64,000 nucleotides of DNA from the NCBI GenBank assembly GCA_030278955.1, contig JAOANR010000012.1, positions 28,699,977-28,763,976 of the forward strand. The letters run 5' to 3'. The number at the start of each line of letters is the position of its first letter. Positions within the stretch are counted from its first letter, which is position 1. The notes under the pieces were generated by a model. It was not told the DNA's origin, made no database searches, and worked only from the letters and a program-made list of their open reading frames with translations. The position numbers and the translations under genes were made by a program. Below, piece after piece: positions 1-12,120 of this stretch. Source of the DNA: Hygrophila difformis. Lineage: Eukaryota; Streptophyta; Magnoliopsida; Lamiales; Acanthaceae.

Positions 1-45
1 AAGACATGTTTTAAATCTTGTCATTTTAATACATTGTCTTTACAG

Positions 46-3000
46 ATAGTAAGAAGTTTCTAGACGTGGGATCAGGTGCTGTAGCTTGTGGCCAAATATC
101 TTCCAAACTGCATGAGCTTCTTGAAATATTTAGATCGCTCAGGTACCAAGTCAATTACACTATTTTGCAGATCTCTTTCATTGATGTTCTTGTTTCCTGC
201 TAATTTCTTCCTGGAAAAAAATTACCTTTTTTCATCACATTCTCTTTTATGCTGTTGCAGTAAAGATACAGAGGTTCTTTGCATCATATTTGTTGAAAGA
301 ATAATTACTGCTAAAGTGATTGCTAGAGTGATGGATAAAATTATTGACTCTTCACATTTTAATGTGGCATACTTGGCTGGAAGTAATTCTTCAGTTGGTG
401 GGCCTTCAGAAGTAAAGACAGGAGTTTTGGAATCACTTTGTGGTGGGAAAGTATGTGATAAACTGATATAATAATAGCATTACGTTAATCCTTCCCCCTG
501 TTCTCTTTATTGACTCAGTAATATTCCAGGTGAACCTTCTATTCACTATGGATGTGGTTGAGGAGGAAATTGATGCATCCAAGTGTTCCACCGTAATTCG
601 TTTTGATCTACCCAAAACTGTTCAGAGTTATGTTAAATCAAGGGGACAGGCTCGTCAGAAGGATTCTCAATACATCATCATGCTTGAGAGGTTATGATGC
701 TTTCTCTGGTGCTTGGCTTGGCTTATGTGTGCCGTTTATTCTCATATTATTCTAACGCTGTCCCATATCACAGAGGAAACTGCGATCAAATAAATCATAT
801 ATCATATATCACCCAGAGTGAGAATTCTACTATTAATGCACCCATGAATAGAGAACCCAATGACCGTTCGGTAAAAGCTCGTGTTGCAAAAGAAACTGGT
901 GTAGCAAAGGGAACTCATACATATGTTGTAGACTCGACTGGTGCATCAGTCTCTGCAACTTCCAGCCTCAGCCTCATACATAGATATTGCAATAAACTCC
1001 AAGAGGACAAGTAAGAAAATTTCTTTTTCTATTTCTACGGTCACTTCACAGTACTAATGTGTTACTTCCTATGCAGGAATTTGTTTCAGAGGCCCATATA
1101 TGAGCAGTTGATGGAGGGCAACTTGTTCAGATGTAAACTGATTCTACCTCCTAATGCAGCTTTTCAAACTATAACTGGTCCTGCAGCTCCCATCTTTCAC
1201 TTATCGAAACAGCTCGTATGCTTGGATGCATGTAAGAAGTTGCATAGTTTAGGGGCTCTTGATGATCATCTTGTCCCTTTGGATAGAAAGCCTTCACAGG
1301 ATAATTCTTCTTCAAACACCGAAGCATTAACTTCTGGGCCAGGTATGTTTCTTATACTGAGCATCCAGCATTATTGATATTCTGTGCCATAAAGAATTGT
1401 GGGATGTAGTTCACACCATAATGGCGTGTACGATCCTAGGCTTGTAAGGTGCTGTTATGGATTTATGGTGCCTTTGTGGTATAATCAAGCGACATGGCTC
1501 ATTTATATCTTCATATATTCTTGATTAAAATATTAGCAAGGAACAATGAAAGTCATAGTCTTGGAAGGATTGTTCCTATCGTATCTATGTAGACCTTGCT
1601 ATTAGGTTATGGCACTACTTTCTCTCTCGAATATTTCAGTTGAAACTTTAATGTTCACATTTAGTGTTCATTTCCATTCCTTTATGAAAATTTGTTTTGT
1701 TGCTTGTTTTATTGTATTGCTCTTATTTTATACAGATTTTCTTTATAGTGGTTTATGTGCTGCAATGCTTCAGGATCGACGAAAAGAAAGGAATTACACG
1801 GTTCAGTTGCCGTTCGCATAATGTCTGGAACTTGGGGTGATAAACTTGATGGTGCCATCTTTTATGCTTACAAAATGGACTTTGTATGCAACATTGCCGC
1901 AGTGAAGTATTCAAGTTTTGTACTTCTATTGGAGGCAAAACTAGACGATGATGTAGGTAACATCGAGGTGGAACTATATTTGTTATCGAAGTTTGTTAAA
2001 GCTTCCATTTCTTTCTGTGGCCAAATATCTCTGGACGCAGAGCAGGTATATTCTGTATCCCAAAACCAAAAACTTTTTTCAAAGAATAGCATGTCATATT
2101 CAATTTATTTTCATCTTGGTGACAATATCCTTGTCAAACAGATGGCGGGAGCGAAATGCTTCCAAGAACTGATATTCAATGGTTTGTTCGGGAAGCTGTT
2201 TGTTAAATTCTCTGGAGTTAGAAAGTTTTTATTCCAAACAGAGGAAGTGTTATGGAATCCATCATGTATGTATTTACTCTTGCCTGTGGAGACAATGGAT
2301 GAGGGAAACCTGATGATCAATTGGACGGGAATTCAGTCTTGTGTTTCAAGTGTGGAGTTTCTGAGAAAGAATGCTTGGTTGCACAATCGGAAGCCAGAAT
2401 CATCAGATTGGAATCTGTTAGCTGATGCAAGTGATTCGGTTATCACTGAAGTTGATAGTAATGTGAATCCGTCAGCTGGTGCAAGTGATTCGGTTATCAC
2501 TGAAGTTGATAGTAATGTCATTCACTTGGCCAATCAATCTGTTGCAGTAGACAGCCTCAAGGAAATGGTGGTTATAGCAATACACACTGGAAGGATTTAT
2601 TCTGTTCTGAAAGCTGTTGCTAATTCGTCTGCTGAGAGTCCCTTTGATGGGGAGGATAAAGATTACTTGTCTTTTGCAGATTATTACCACAGAAAGTATG
2701 TTTTTTAAGGGTTATCTTTGACACTTCGTTTTGATGCTCTTGTTTTGATATTTTCAACTTTTACATTGTTAGGTATGGGATTGTTCTGAAGTGGCCCGGA
2801 CAGCCTTTGCTTCTTTTGAAGCAAAGCCACAATGCGCACAATTATCTAGTGGACTTTAGAGACGAAGGTCAGTCAAATTTTGCTTTCCACTAGGCCTTTG
2901 AGCTTAAGAGTTGAGACAAAATGGATTTATGTCATACTTTTATGTATATAGTGCGTTTTCTTGGAGATGCTAAATCTAGATAAAATAAAATAAAATGAAA

Positions 3001-5937
3001 TGGTACGGCGCTCTATTTCTTGCTTTTTGGCACCCTTACGTGCAAAGGCTTTTTGAGATAAATAGGAAGGCCAGATTTGGCAAAGTAAATATAGATAAAT
3101 GCGAAGTATTATGTCTTCAAATCAGCTTAAGGTTTTGGTATTGTATTGAGACTATCTTCTAAATTATTAGGCTTGTCATTAAATACTAAATCCGGAGGAA
3201 AAGCTCGAAAGCCGCAGCAACGTGCTCACATGCCACCAGAACTGCTAATTGGCACCAATCTGAGAACTGATGTCTTCAAGTCAGTATACTTGCTCCCTTC
3301 AGTAATGCACCGCCTTGAATCCCTCATGTTAGCCAGTCAACTTAGGGAAGAAATTTCACGTCACACTGGCTGCGTCAATGTACCAAGTTCGTTGGTGCGT
3401 ATTAGTATATGATGATCAACTTTTGCAGTTTCACTTGTATCGGCATTTCTGTCATAATTTTTGTATTTGTATAATACTATAATGATAGATTTTGGAAGCT
3501 CTCACAACTCTACGATGCTGTGAACGTTTCTCCATGGAGCGGTTGGAATTGCTTGGAGACTCAGTTTTAAAGTACGCCGTAAGCTGCAATCTTTTTCTTA
3601 AGAATCCAAAGGAGCACGAGGGGCTTCTGTCGTCACAGCGTTCCAGGATCATTTGTAACGCATCTCTCCATAAATTGGGAACTGATAGAAAGTTGCAGGT
3701 AATAACATCTATTCCCACTTGAATACTGTATGGCAGTTCTGTCTCTTTTTCCTCCCCAGTTCGATTTTCTATTTATGCTATGAAATTTGTGAATTTTTTT
3801 TGTTCTCTTTCCATTGTTTTTCGGAAGGAATACATACGGGATACTTCATTTGATCCACGCCGATGGGCTGCTCCCGGGCACCGATCAATATGGCCTTCTC
3901 CATGCACCCATGGGCTTGACACCATGGAAGTGCCCCTGGAAAACAAATATTTTAGTGAGGACATACAATTACTTATCGGAAAGGCTTGCGATAAAGGCCA
4001 TCGGTGGATGGGCTCTAAAACCATATCCGATTGTGTAGAAGCCCTCATTGGGGCATACTATGTGGGTGGTGGTTTGGTTGCTGCCATTGATGTCTTGAAG
4101 TGGCTTGGCATAGAGGCTGAATTTGATCCCTCATTGGTAGAGGATGCAATCAAAGCTGCATCTCTTTATTCTTATGCCCCAAAAACCGAGGATATCAGCG
4201 CACTCGAGGTGAAGCTCGCGTATGAATTCTCCACCAAAGGATTATTGCTCGAGGCCATAACACACGAAACCAAGACCGGACTAGGCGTCAACTATTGTTA
4301 TGAGGTAAAAATTAAAATTTGAACCCCTACGCGATATAATATATGTTTATGCATGTTGCCGAATCTAGAGATGATTAAACAAAGTAACTTTGGCAGCGGC
4401 TTGAATTTCTCGGTGATGCTGTGCTGGACCTACTTATCACACGGTATCTTTATGATAATCACAAGAATCTTGATCCTGGGGATTTAACTGACTTGCGTTC
4501 CGCATCTGTGAACAATGACAATTTTGCGATTGTTTCCGTGAGACGGAACCTCCATCCCCACCTTTTGCTCACCTCCCCTTCTCTTGAAAGTCAAATATCA
4601 GCATTTGTTAAGTTAGTATCCAGTCTTAATGCCACTGTGTTGCCACCGGATACTAAAGCCCCCAAGGTAAAAGTTTGTTTTCCTCACCGTCTTACATATT
4701 TATTTTTGATTCGGAGACTTATTTGATGATGTAGTATTTACTAGTATTTTCGATTTCTTAATTTTTTTTTTCCCCACTTTAGTTGCTTGGTGATTTGGTG
4801 GAAAGCATAGCCGGTGCTGTTCTAATCGATTCAAAGCTTAATGTGAAAGAAGTTTGGAGAGTGTTTGAACCGCTCCTGTCTCCCATTGTTACTCCCGAAA
4901 AGCTCGAACTTCCTCCTTCGCGTGAACTAATTGAATTGTGCGATTCTCTTGGTTACTTCATCAAGGAACAATTTATTGCAAAAGGGGGCACAGTTTATGG
5001 GGAACTTAAGCTGCAGCTTGAAGATGTGCTCTTGGAGGGCCAGGGCTCAGGACCGACGCGCAAAGCTGCAAAGGGGATGGCTTCTCTTCAAATATTGAAG
5101 AAATTAGAGGTTTATGTTTCCTATTGCCACTTCAATTCATCATTCGATGCTCGTCTCTTTCAAAAATTGTGTGTCATTGCTCTCTCTCTCTCACCGAGAA
5201 ATTTGACACGATTGATTGATATTTGGATTCTATGGATGTGATTGCAGTCGAGAGGGATATCTTTGTCTTCCAAGCGGAGAAAACTGGATAATGAGAACGT
5301 GGAGGGTGACGGCGACCTCTCCAACAATGCCACGCCTGAAAACTTGTTGGGATCAGCAGACACAAGGCATAAGCCCCTTGAATCACCAGTTGGCTCTGAA
5401 CAAGCTTGTGATTCCAGCAAGGTCGACATCCCAGGTACTTCTTGTGTTATCGATCCATTCCTCTAGATTTCGTACAGCTTCGCAACTCATAGAACAGTCC
5501 CTTTTGTCATTGTTCCCAAACTAAACAGCAAGAAAATACAGGGACTCATAACACTACTGTATGTGTACATTCTTTTAATTAGATCATTTTCAGGCCGTTA
5601 ACTTTTTCTTTTAATATGTTTTTCAACAGTCGTGCCACCAATAGAAACCAAGAAAGGAGGGCCTCGGAACTCTCTATACGCACTTTGCAGAAAACTACAG
5701 TGGCCAATGCCAACTTTTGAGACTTCCGAGCAAAAATTCAGGACACCTATTCAGTTGGGTGATACCGCAGGATTCAATAGCTTCGAGTCAAAGATAAGCT
5801 TGATAATACCTGGAGTAGGCAAAATTGAGACCAAAGGGGAGGCAAGAGCAGACAAGAAGAGCTCTTTTGATTCGGCTGCGCTCCTAATGCTGACCGAACT
5901 CGAGAGACAGGGTAAGATAGTGATAACAGCAGCATGA
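46..5937 (+). CDS. DCL4: Dicer-like protein 4, C-terminal part (5' end outside window)
   Basis: A plant Dicer that cuts long dsRNA into 21-nt siRNAs (tasiRNAs, antiviral siRNAs) in the nucleus with a dsRNA-binding partner. Exons read from GT/AG borders and kept frame: 46-142, 261-450, 530-690, 774-1010, 1077-1342, 1774-2045, about 2142-2695, 2773-2867, 3171-3394, 3489-3698, 3828-4304, 4397-4665, 4783-5109, 5248-5434, 5630-5937 (the sixth/seventh border could shift). Visible in order: late helicase region (VNLLFTMDVVEEEID), Dicer dimerisation segment (KELHGSV, SGTWG), PAZ region, RNase IIIa (ERLELLGDSVLKY with DCVEALIGAYYV), RNase IIIb (RLEFLGDAVLDLL with DLVESIAGAVLID), dsRBD1, and a second dsRBD (KKGGPRNSLYALC to DKKSSFDSAA). 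Acidic catalytic residues of both RNase III domains are present. The two dsRBDs and the WPMPTF motif fit DCL4 rather than DCL2 or DCL3. No stop or frameshift seen. Confidence 0.95.
2427..2518 (+). repeat. 54-bp in-frame tandem duplication inside DCL4
   Basis: A 54-bp unit starting GCAAGTGATTCGG at 2427 recurs at 2481, and the second copy is partial. It doubles an 18-residue segment (ASDSVITEVDSNV plus linker) in the poorly conserved stretch between the dimerisation region and the PAZ domain. The two copies are nearly identical, so the duplication is recent, and it keeps the frame. Confidence 0.85.
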
Positions 5938-6785
5938 AACGGGGTAAACGTTTGATTCTTCTTGCGCAGAGTATTCGATACAACAGTGAGGCAGAGCAAT
6001 GCGCAAAGATTTAAAACTTGTGCACAAAATCGCAAGTAGTATATAATTCCAAACTCAGCAAAACTATAATACAATGCCCATTTCAAAAATTTCGTTTCAG
6101 TCGAGCATATTATCATGAAAGGTTAGAGATAGATAAATCCCTTGGTATGTTCTAAATTTAAAGGAAGGGGGAAGCAAAGACTATCGAGCAAATCGCAAGA
6201 GAAGAACTAGGGTTATGGTTATTCCAGTCCTCCAAATAAGGGAAACATTTAACACCAAGCAATGGTAGAACGAATATCAAAGCAAAACCAAAAATTGGTG
6301 TTCTTTCTTAAGTTTTTTGGGTCAATTATTGGTGGTCTTTGATTGAATTTTTAAAATTTTTCCCGGTGTTATACAATTTGCACATCTTTAACCTCTCCCA
6401 TGCATAGTCTAAACAAAAACATTATGCATCCAAACAGCAGCAACGACGACAGCAAAGAGGGTTGTTACCTGTGTTCCAAAGAAGAATTGCATTATTATAT
6501 ATAGTAACTAAAATGCAAAGAAGCAGATCAAGAAATTCAATGCTAGTAAATCTAATTATACAGATGAGGCTAATCAATATGGCAAACAAACTCAATCCAA
6601 CTTACATGAAAATCATGCATATAGTTAATAACATCATGCGGATGGACAAAGGCTTGAAGGATAACAGTTCAAGAGTTTTGGTCAGTTTGCTCATATTCTT
6701 TGGGATTAGGAAGCAAAATGGACAGAGAAACTTCAGCTCTTGAGTTCTACACGTGCGCAAACGCACACATACATATTACATGTAT
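5938..6785. other. DCL4 3' flank, no gene seen
   Basis: Starts with the DCL4 3' UTR directly after the TGA. AT-rich with only short chance ORFs. No transposon ends or repeats recognised. The ORF-like stretch at 6462-6743 has no recognisable domain and unlikely codon use. Confidence 0.5.
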
Positions 6786-6812
6786 AGAGAGAGAGAGAGG
6801 GGGAGGGAGGGA
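6786..6812. repeat. GA-rich simple repeat
   Basis: A short (GA)n tract running into GGGA-rich sequence, next to the 3' end of the possible minus-strand gene. Confidence 0.8.
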
Positions 6813-6826
6813 AAGCATACATTTTT

Positions 6827-7753
6827 CTATGCTAGTTGGCCATGGATGAATAGGATAACTAATGCTCCAAGCAAGAGCTTGGACACTGTGGTGAAAGTTA
6901 TGGAACCAGATTCCACGTAACTGTGGTAAATTGAAGCCAAGAACAACACTAGAGTGAGCACTAGCATTATACTACTCCAGAGTACCTTCCCTGCAAAAGG
7001 AAGCACCATCATCAAGTACAGTACTACTCTCTTGAAGTTCATTTAATCAAAGCAGTCAATATCCGGAAAGCAATAATAAATAGCACAATGTAATAAAAGT
7101 ATGTCAGTAAAGAGCAAAACTGGTTGAAAGCTGAAGCCAAACCCAAATGTATGACAAGAAGGGATCTGAAACCGCAAAGTTCCCATAAATTTGAGCAAAC
7201 ATAATATACATGGATAATATCCTTTCAGGAATAAGTTTGTTTCCCACTTGTCCACAGATTCACAAAACAGTTTTATTTGTTAAATGCTTCTTTTCCTTCA
7301 ATATTTTTAAGACATGTTTCCGGATGTTACTGAGTTAACCTGAACACAGACGCATAATACATACAAAAAGCAAGCCACATTGTTGAATTACAAGAATGCT
7401 GGTTAAGACCATGTACGTAGAACATCAGCAATTCAGCATATACGCATATCTGCACTTCTTTGAGGAGCAATAACGCAATAATGATTGAACAGAAAATATG
7501 AATGAATACCTTTTCGACTGCAAGTATCTGCTCTTAAGTGCGGGTACGATTCAATAGTTTTTATAAGGCCCTCCTGCAAAAAATAACCACATTGCTGTAA
7601 ATTACCAAAGAAATTAAGTTCGCATAGGGAGATCACTACCATATTGCAGATCAAGATTTCCATGGCATAGGTGATCAAGTGTAACGTGTTTCCGTGTGAC
7701 TCTGTGCAATGATCATAAATCTTCCTTAATACTCTGGATGCATCGCTAAGCAT
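6827..7753 (-). CDS. possible minus-strand gene, last exons of an unrecognised membrane protein
   Basis: Three minus-strand blocks look like exons. Block 1 (about 7753-7640) reads LRKIYDHCTESHGNTLHL and ends before a GT. Block 2 (about 7574-7511) follows a TTTTTTGCAG acceptor and reads EGLIKTIESYPHLRADT. Block 3 (about 6990-6827) follows a CTTTTGCAG acceptor; it encodes two hydrophobic helices (LVLTLVLFLASIY and LLLGALVILFI) and ends GQLA-stop. The frame was not proven across all junctions, and the 5' end would lie in or beyond the assembly gap. It would converge on DCL4. I do not recognise the family and assign no function. It could be chance ORFs. Confidence 0.35.
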
Positions 7754-7792
7754 GTTTCTTTGTGTCTTTTAATTTGTTGATAAATTGTTCTA

Positions 7793-8292
7793 NNNNNNNN
7801 NNNNNNNNNNNNNNNNNNNNNNNNNNNNNNNNNNNNNNNNNNNNNNNNNNNNNNNNNNNNNNNNNNNNNNNNNNNNNNNNNNNNNNNNNNNNNNNNNNNN
7901 NNNNNNNNNNNNNNNNNNNNNNNNNNNNNNNNNNNNNNNNNNNNNNNNNNNNNNNNNNNNNNNNNNNNNNNNNNNNNNNNNNNNNNNNNNNNNNNNNNNN
8001 NNNNNNNNNNNNNNNNNNNNNNNNNNNNNNNNNNNNNNNNNNNNNNNNNNNNNNNNNNNNNNNNNNNNNNNNNNNNNNNNNNNNNNNNNNNNNNNNNNNN
8101 NNNNNNNNNNNNNNNNNNNNNNNNNNNNNNNNNNNNNNNNNNNNNNNNNNNNNNNNNNNNNNNNNNNNNNNNNNNNNNNNNNNNNNNNNNNNNNNNNNNN
8201 NNNNNNNNNNNNNNNNNNNNNNNNNNNNNNNNNNNNNNNNNNNNNNNNNNNNNNNNNNNNNNNNNNNNNNNNNNNNNNNNNNNNNNNNNNNN
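7793..8292. other. assembly gap (500 N)
   Basis: Exactly 500 Ns, the usual placeholder for a gap of unknown size. The first bases after it (CGCGACCGCGACA) resemble the GTCGCGG palindrome repeats found 1 kb downstream, so the gap may fall in the same repeat. Frames that read through it are artefacts. Confidence 0.98.
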
Positions 8293-9240
8293 CGCGACCG
8301 CGACAGACAGAGAAAATTAAAGCAGAGACAGAGTCACGTGACTCCTATATAATTCATTTCCCTACATGCCTAAGAGTTGAAAGGGTCCCTGGAGTCGAGG
8401 TCCCCCATTGGGTAAGGATTTTCGTCTTATCCCCTGGGACTCGAGCTCCCGTCTCCTCCTGTGCGAAATCTGAAAGCAATAAGCAAATGTTATTTGTTGT
8501 GTCCCTATGCAAGCTGTTCCGCGACAAAACAATCTGTTTGGCGACCAGTGGGCTCTTGAATGGGTCTAGGCTAATTTTGCTCATCTATAAATATATCCTC
8601 CCCCCTTGAACAGTAACCTAGCTACACTTTAGTTTATTTTACTGTTTTGGAGGCACCACTGTGCTCTCCAAATTAGTGTAGGTAGATAGTTTTATTTATT
8701 TTATGCAATGTAGTAGATCTTAGCTTAGTTTAATTTATGCTTTGTAATAAATTAGTGTAGCTAGTGTTCACTTTTATTTTTCCAGTTTATATTTTATGTA
8801 CTTTTGGGTTTGAAACACTCAAATAATGGGTGTGTTTAAACCATTTTTGGTTTTTTTGATGTTATAAGGAAAATGTTCCACAAAAATGTGTTATGGTTCT
8901 TCCATATTATTACTTTGCTTTATTTTTGCTTTCTAGGGTCACTTGACCAAATTTTTATTTAGATAGATTTTAATGCTTTCTTAGTATTAATAAAATGCAT
9001 AATCACTTGATATCATCCCTTGATAGGTTTATTATCTTAGTTTATCTTTTTTTTTAAGATTTTTGTTCCTGTTTGATTTAGCTTGCTGTTTAGTTTAGTA
9101 GTTGCTTGCCTTTTTTTATTTTTTATTTTAGTTGTTGTTTTATTTTATTTTAGTCTAGTGTGATAAATCTAAAAAGGGATAGTGTTAAAGTGTTTATGCA
9201 TTTTTATTTAAAATTGCATTTCCTATATTGTATTGCATCA

Positions 9241-9300
9241 CGTTGTAACCCCACGGGTTGCAACGTAATTTTTCTCGTTGTGATCCCACGGATCACAACG
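9241..9300. repeat. two GC-rich palindromes
   Basis: Two adjacent hairpins: GTTGTAACC/GGTTGCAAC with a short spacer at about 9243-9266, and a perfect pair of arms CGTTGTGATCC and GGATCACAACG around CAC at about 9276-9300. They come just before the GTCGCGG array and differ from it in sequence. Confidence 0.8.
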
Positions 9301-9363
9301 CACTCCCCCGCAATGCAATATTAGGCGTTATGCTGCCAAAAATTTTATAAATTTTTAAAAACC

Positions 9364-9900
9364 TTTTGTCGCGGAACCACGTTCCGCGACAAAATCCTTG
9401 TTTAGCGACAGAGGACCAAATTCTTGCATTTTGTCTGCATGGCTTTTGTCGCGGAGCACCCTTGTCGCGGAACCACGTTCCGCGACAAAATCTTATTCCG
9501 AGACAGAAAATTATGCCTTGCCATTATTTTGAAACCCCTTGGTCGCGATGCAACCTTTGTCGCGGAACCACGTTCCGCGACAAAATCCTCGATTAGAGAC
9601 CAAGGACCCAAATACTTGTAATTTTATTCTGGGAGGACTCTGTCGCGGAACCTTTGTCGCGGAACCACGGACCGCGACAAAATCCTTGTTCCGCGACCAG
9701 GAATTATGTCCTTACCAATTTTCAACCCTTTTGTCGCTATACCTCCTTGTCGCGGAACCATGTTCCGCGACAAAATTTTTGCTTAGCGACAAAATAAACC
9801 CTAATTTTCAAAAATTCCATTCCTCTTATTTCCCACCCCTTTGTCGCGAAACCTTTGTTGCGGACCCATGGTCCGCGACACAAACTCTATTCCGCGACAA
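9364..9900. repeat. array of six GTCGCGGAAC/GTTCCGCGAC palindromes, about 96-bp period
   Basis: Palindrome cores start near 9364, 9462, 9557, 9653, 9748 and 9854. Each has arms like TTGTCGCGGA and TCCGCGACAA around a central C-ACG-T. Spacing is about 95-106 bp. Half-sites (GTCGCGG, TAGCGACA, CCGCGAC) lie between the cores, and the other spacer sequence is diverged and AT-rich. Only the palindrome is conserved; copies 4 and 6 have matching changes in both arms (for example GGACC/GGTCC). Confidence 0.9.
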
Positions 9901-10356
9901 AGTGGCACCTTTTTGCCAAATTTTTATTCTCCATCTCACTCCATTAATTAATTGAACCTTTATATTAATATTTTGAGGTTGAAATCCAATGATCTCAACC
10001 CAGGATTAATTTGATATAAAGAACTTTGTTCAATTTCCCATTAAAAGATTCTTCTACAAAAAATTAAACTCTAATGATCTAAGTATATAATCCGGACTGT
10101 AATTAATTAATTATGGAATGAGTGATTATTTAGACATGAAGAGTAATTATGGAATCATTTCCATACCTTGCATGAGAAACCAATGTCTCTCATGCAAGAT
10201 GACCCAAAAATATTTTTCTTTTTTCTTTTATTTATTTTGTCTTTTCCGTGATGTGTGAAACAGCTAGTAAGAGATATAACAGACTAATGTTGGCGGGTAT
10301 TCCCACACGGATAACTAGCTCGTGGTCTGTATATTAATTATTAGATGTTATTTTGC

Positions 10357-10361
10357 ATGGT
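10357..10361 (+). repeat. 5' target site duplication of element A (ATGGT)
   Basis: ATGGT directly before the 5' LTR is repeated directly after the 3' LTR at 16719-16723. Confidence 0.95.
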
Positions 10362-12022
10362 TGATAGCCTCCTTTGGATGCTATCTTTTAAGCCATTTCC
10401 AAGCCATATCTTCAATGAATTTTAGAGTGAAATCCTCATTTTTGTGTGTTTTTGTTGTGTTTTGAGTGAGTTTTTAAATTAGGATATTATATTAGATTTT
10501 AATTGAATAAAACACAAAATCACATTTAAAGTTGATGATTTATAATGATTTATCTTGATGAGTTTTGAATGTGATTTTGTAGGTTGCAATGGGATGAATA
10601 AAGCATAAATGGAGGTGAGGAGAAGAAAAAAAAAAGAATTGAATCAAGTCATTTTTGGCGTAGCGAAGGCCAATTACGCTAGGTTGGAGGAGCTAGCGTC
10701 AGTTTACGCCAACATTGAAAGATGGAAAATTTGTACAAGTTTCAGCTAGCGTAGGCAAGAGGAACTACGCCAAAATTATCAAGCTGGCGTCACTTTACGC
10801 CAGAGCTGAAAGGGCCAAAAATAATTTTCCAGGGCTAGCGTAACTCAGGCAAACTACGCCAAATGTCTCGGGCTAGCGTCACTTTACGCTAGGTCTGGCA
10901 GTTTCAGAATTCAGTTTTGGTGGTTCCAAGGTCGGTTTTTGTTGGTTTTGCTCGACTTTCCCTTGCTTTTATGAAGGCTGAAAAACATCAAATACAAGAG
11001 AGAAGTCAGAGATTCGTCATCATCCATCCTAGAAACACACACATCATTTCTTTTTCATCTCCATCAATTCTATTTTAGTTTGGTATTGTAACAGGATAGG
11101 ATAAGTTCCGTTCTTGTATTCTAGGATTGTTATATAACTATTATTAGGTTGTGATCTAGATTATGTACTGGGAATCATCATCATTGGATCCGTAAATTTG
11201 ATGCAATCTGAAGACGGGAGTCGACAGGAGCGATTGAAGTACGAGTTCAATGTCCTTCCAGGGAGTATTTGAAAAAGAATGCTATTTTAAATTTCATGGA
11301 TGAATTCAATATTTGACATTGATTGTTGTTCTTGTTTCTGGAATCATTATTGTGAATTGTTGATTAATTTTCAAGCCAATTCATGAAGTCGAGATTAGTC
11401 GGGAGACAGATTTCGAATCTTTTTGATGATCAATTATTTGAACTTGGGAAAGAAGAATAATCTGATCAATAAAAAGTTCCAGAACAATATACTTGCATGA
11501 AAAGATGATTCCTGTACATATATTCTAGTTTCACATGCCTTTTTCTAAAATCTGCGACTTGGTGCATTAATGAAGTGGTGTGGCTTCTGTATACTAAATC
11601 AAATCCACAATGAATATGATTAAACTTTAGTAAAATTGGGAAGTAGACTAAGGTTTTAAATTAATATTCATATCTGAAATTTATATTAAGTCGGGAGGCT
11701 TGATATAAGGATTTGGCAATTAGAAGTTATATTATTTTCAATTATTTTTAATAGCAGATTAAACATAATCCTAGTTTGCAAGAATTCTTTCATTATTATT
11801 TTTATATATTTAGTTTAATATTAGCATTAGTAGTCATTAAATAAAATTGTCAACTCGACTTACTTTTTTTAATAGCTAGAACATGGATTTATTTTAATAC
11901 ATATAGCCAAAGCATGAATTGATATGTTTTTAACTCCCTGTGGATTCGACCCGGCATTAGCCGGTATATTATTTGCGATACCGTACTTGTGTTTGATTTA
12001 AAGGCACAATTCTACGCGATCA
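10362..12022 (+). repeat. 5' LTR of element A
   Basis: 1661 bp, TGATAG to CGATCA. It contains a palindrome array at 10667-10892 and, near its end, a TCCCTGTGGATTCGACCC motif typical of Athila-group LTRs. Confidence 0.95.
10667..10892. repeat. GCTAGCGT/ACGCC palindrome array in the 5' LTR of A
   Basis: About six sites of GGCGT or CTAGCGT paired with ACGCC or ACGCTAG. Two are perfect: CTGGCGT/ACGCCAG at 10784-10803 and CTAGCGT/ACGCTAG at 10873-10892, both with the same CACTTT loop. The rest of the tract is not repetitive. It is copied in the 3' LTR at about 15367-15592. Confidence 0.85.
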
Positions 12023-12027
12023 AAAAT

Positions 12028-12045
12028 TGGCGCCGTTGCCGGGGA
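12028..12045 (+). other. primer-binding site of element A, tRNA-Asp type
   Basis: TGGCGCCGTTGCCGGGGA, five bases after the 5' LTR, is complementary to the 3' end of plant tRNA-Asp(GTC). This is the usual Athila/Tat primer. Confidence 0.9.
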
Positions 12046-12120
12046 GTTAAATGGCAATATGTGTTTTTATATTTTTGTGTTTTAGCTTTGTAAATATGTG
12101 TTTTTACGTGTTTTTATTTT

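Larger units (their letters stand above)
8293..10361. other. left part of old repeat X (interrupted by element A)
   Basis: Non-coding repeat-like DNA up to the insertion point of element A; the right-hand continuation starts at 16724. It holds a CGCGAC motif beside the gap, another at 8518, AT-rich DNA at 8600-9230, and palindromes at 9241-9900. 9901-10361 is AT-rich with nothing recognised. It looks like LTR or UTR sequence of a large retroelement whose ends I could not define. Confidence 0.45.

Noticed and set aside
7762..8609. Long open frames across 7762-8609
   Set aside because: They run through the 500 Ns and are artefacts of the gap.
9364..9900. Regularly spaced repeats looking like a CRISPR array
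   Set aside because: Plant nuclear DNA, related rather than unique spacers, repeats diverge, no cas genes. It is a palindrome array of a repeat element.
12028..12045. Possible tRNA-Asp gene
   Set aside because: Only the 18 bases complementary to the tRNA 3' end are present; it is a primer-binding site.
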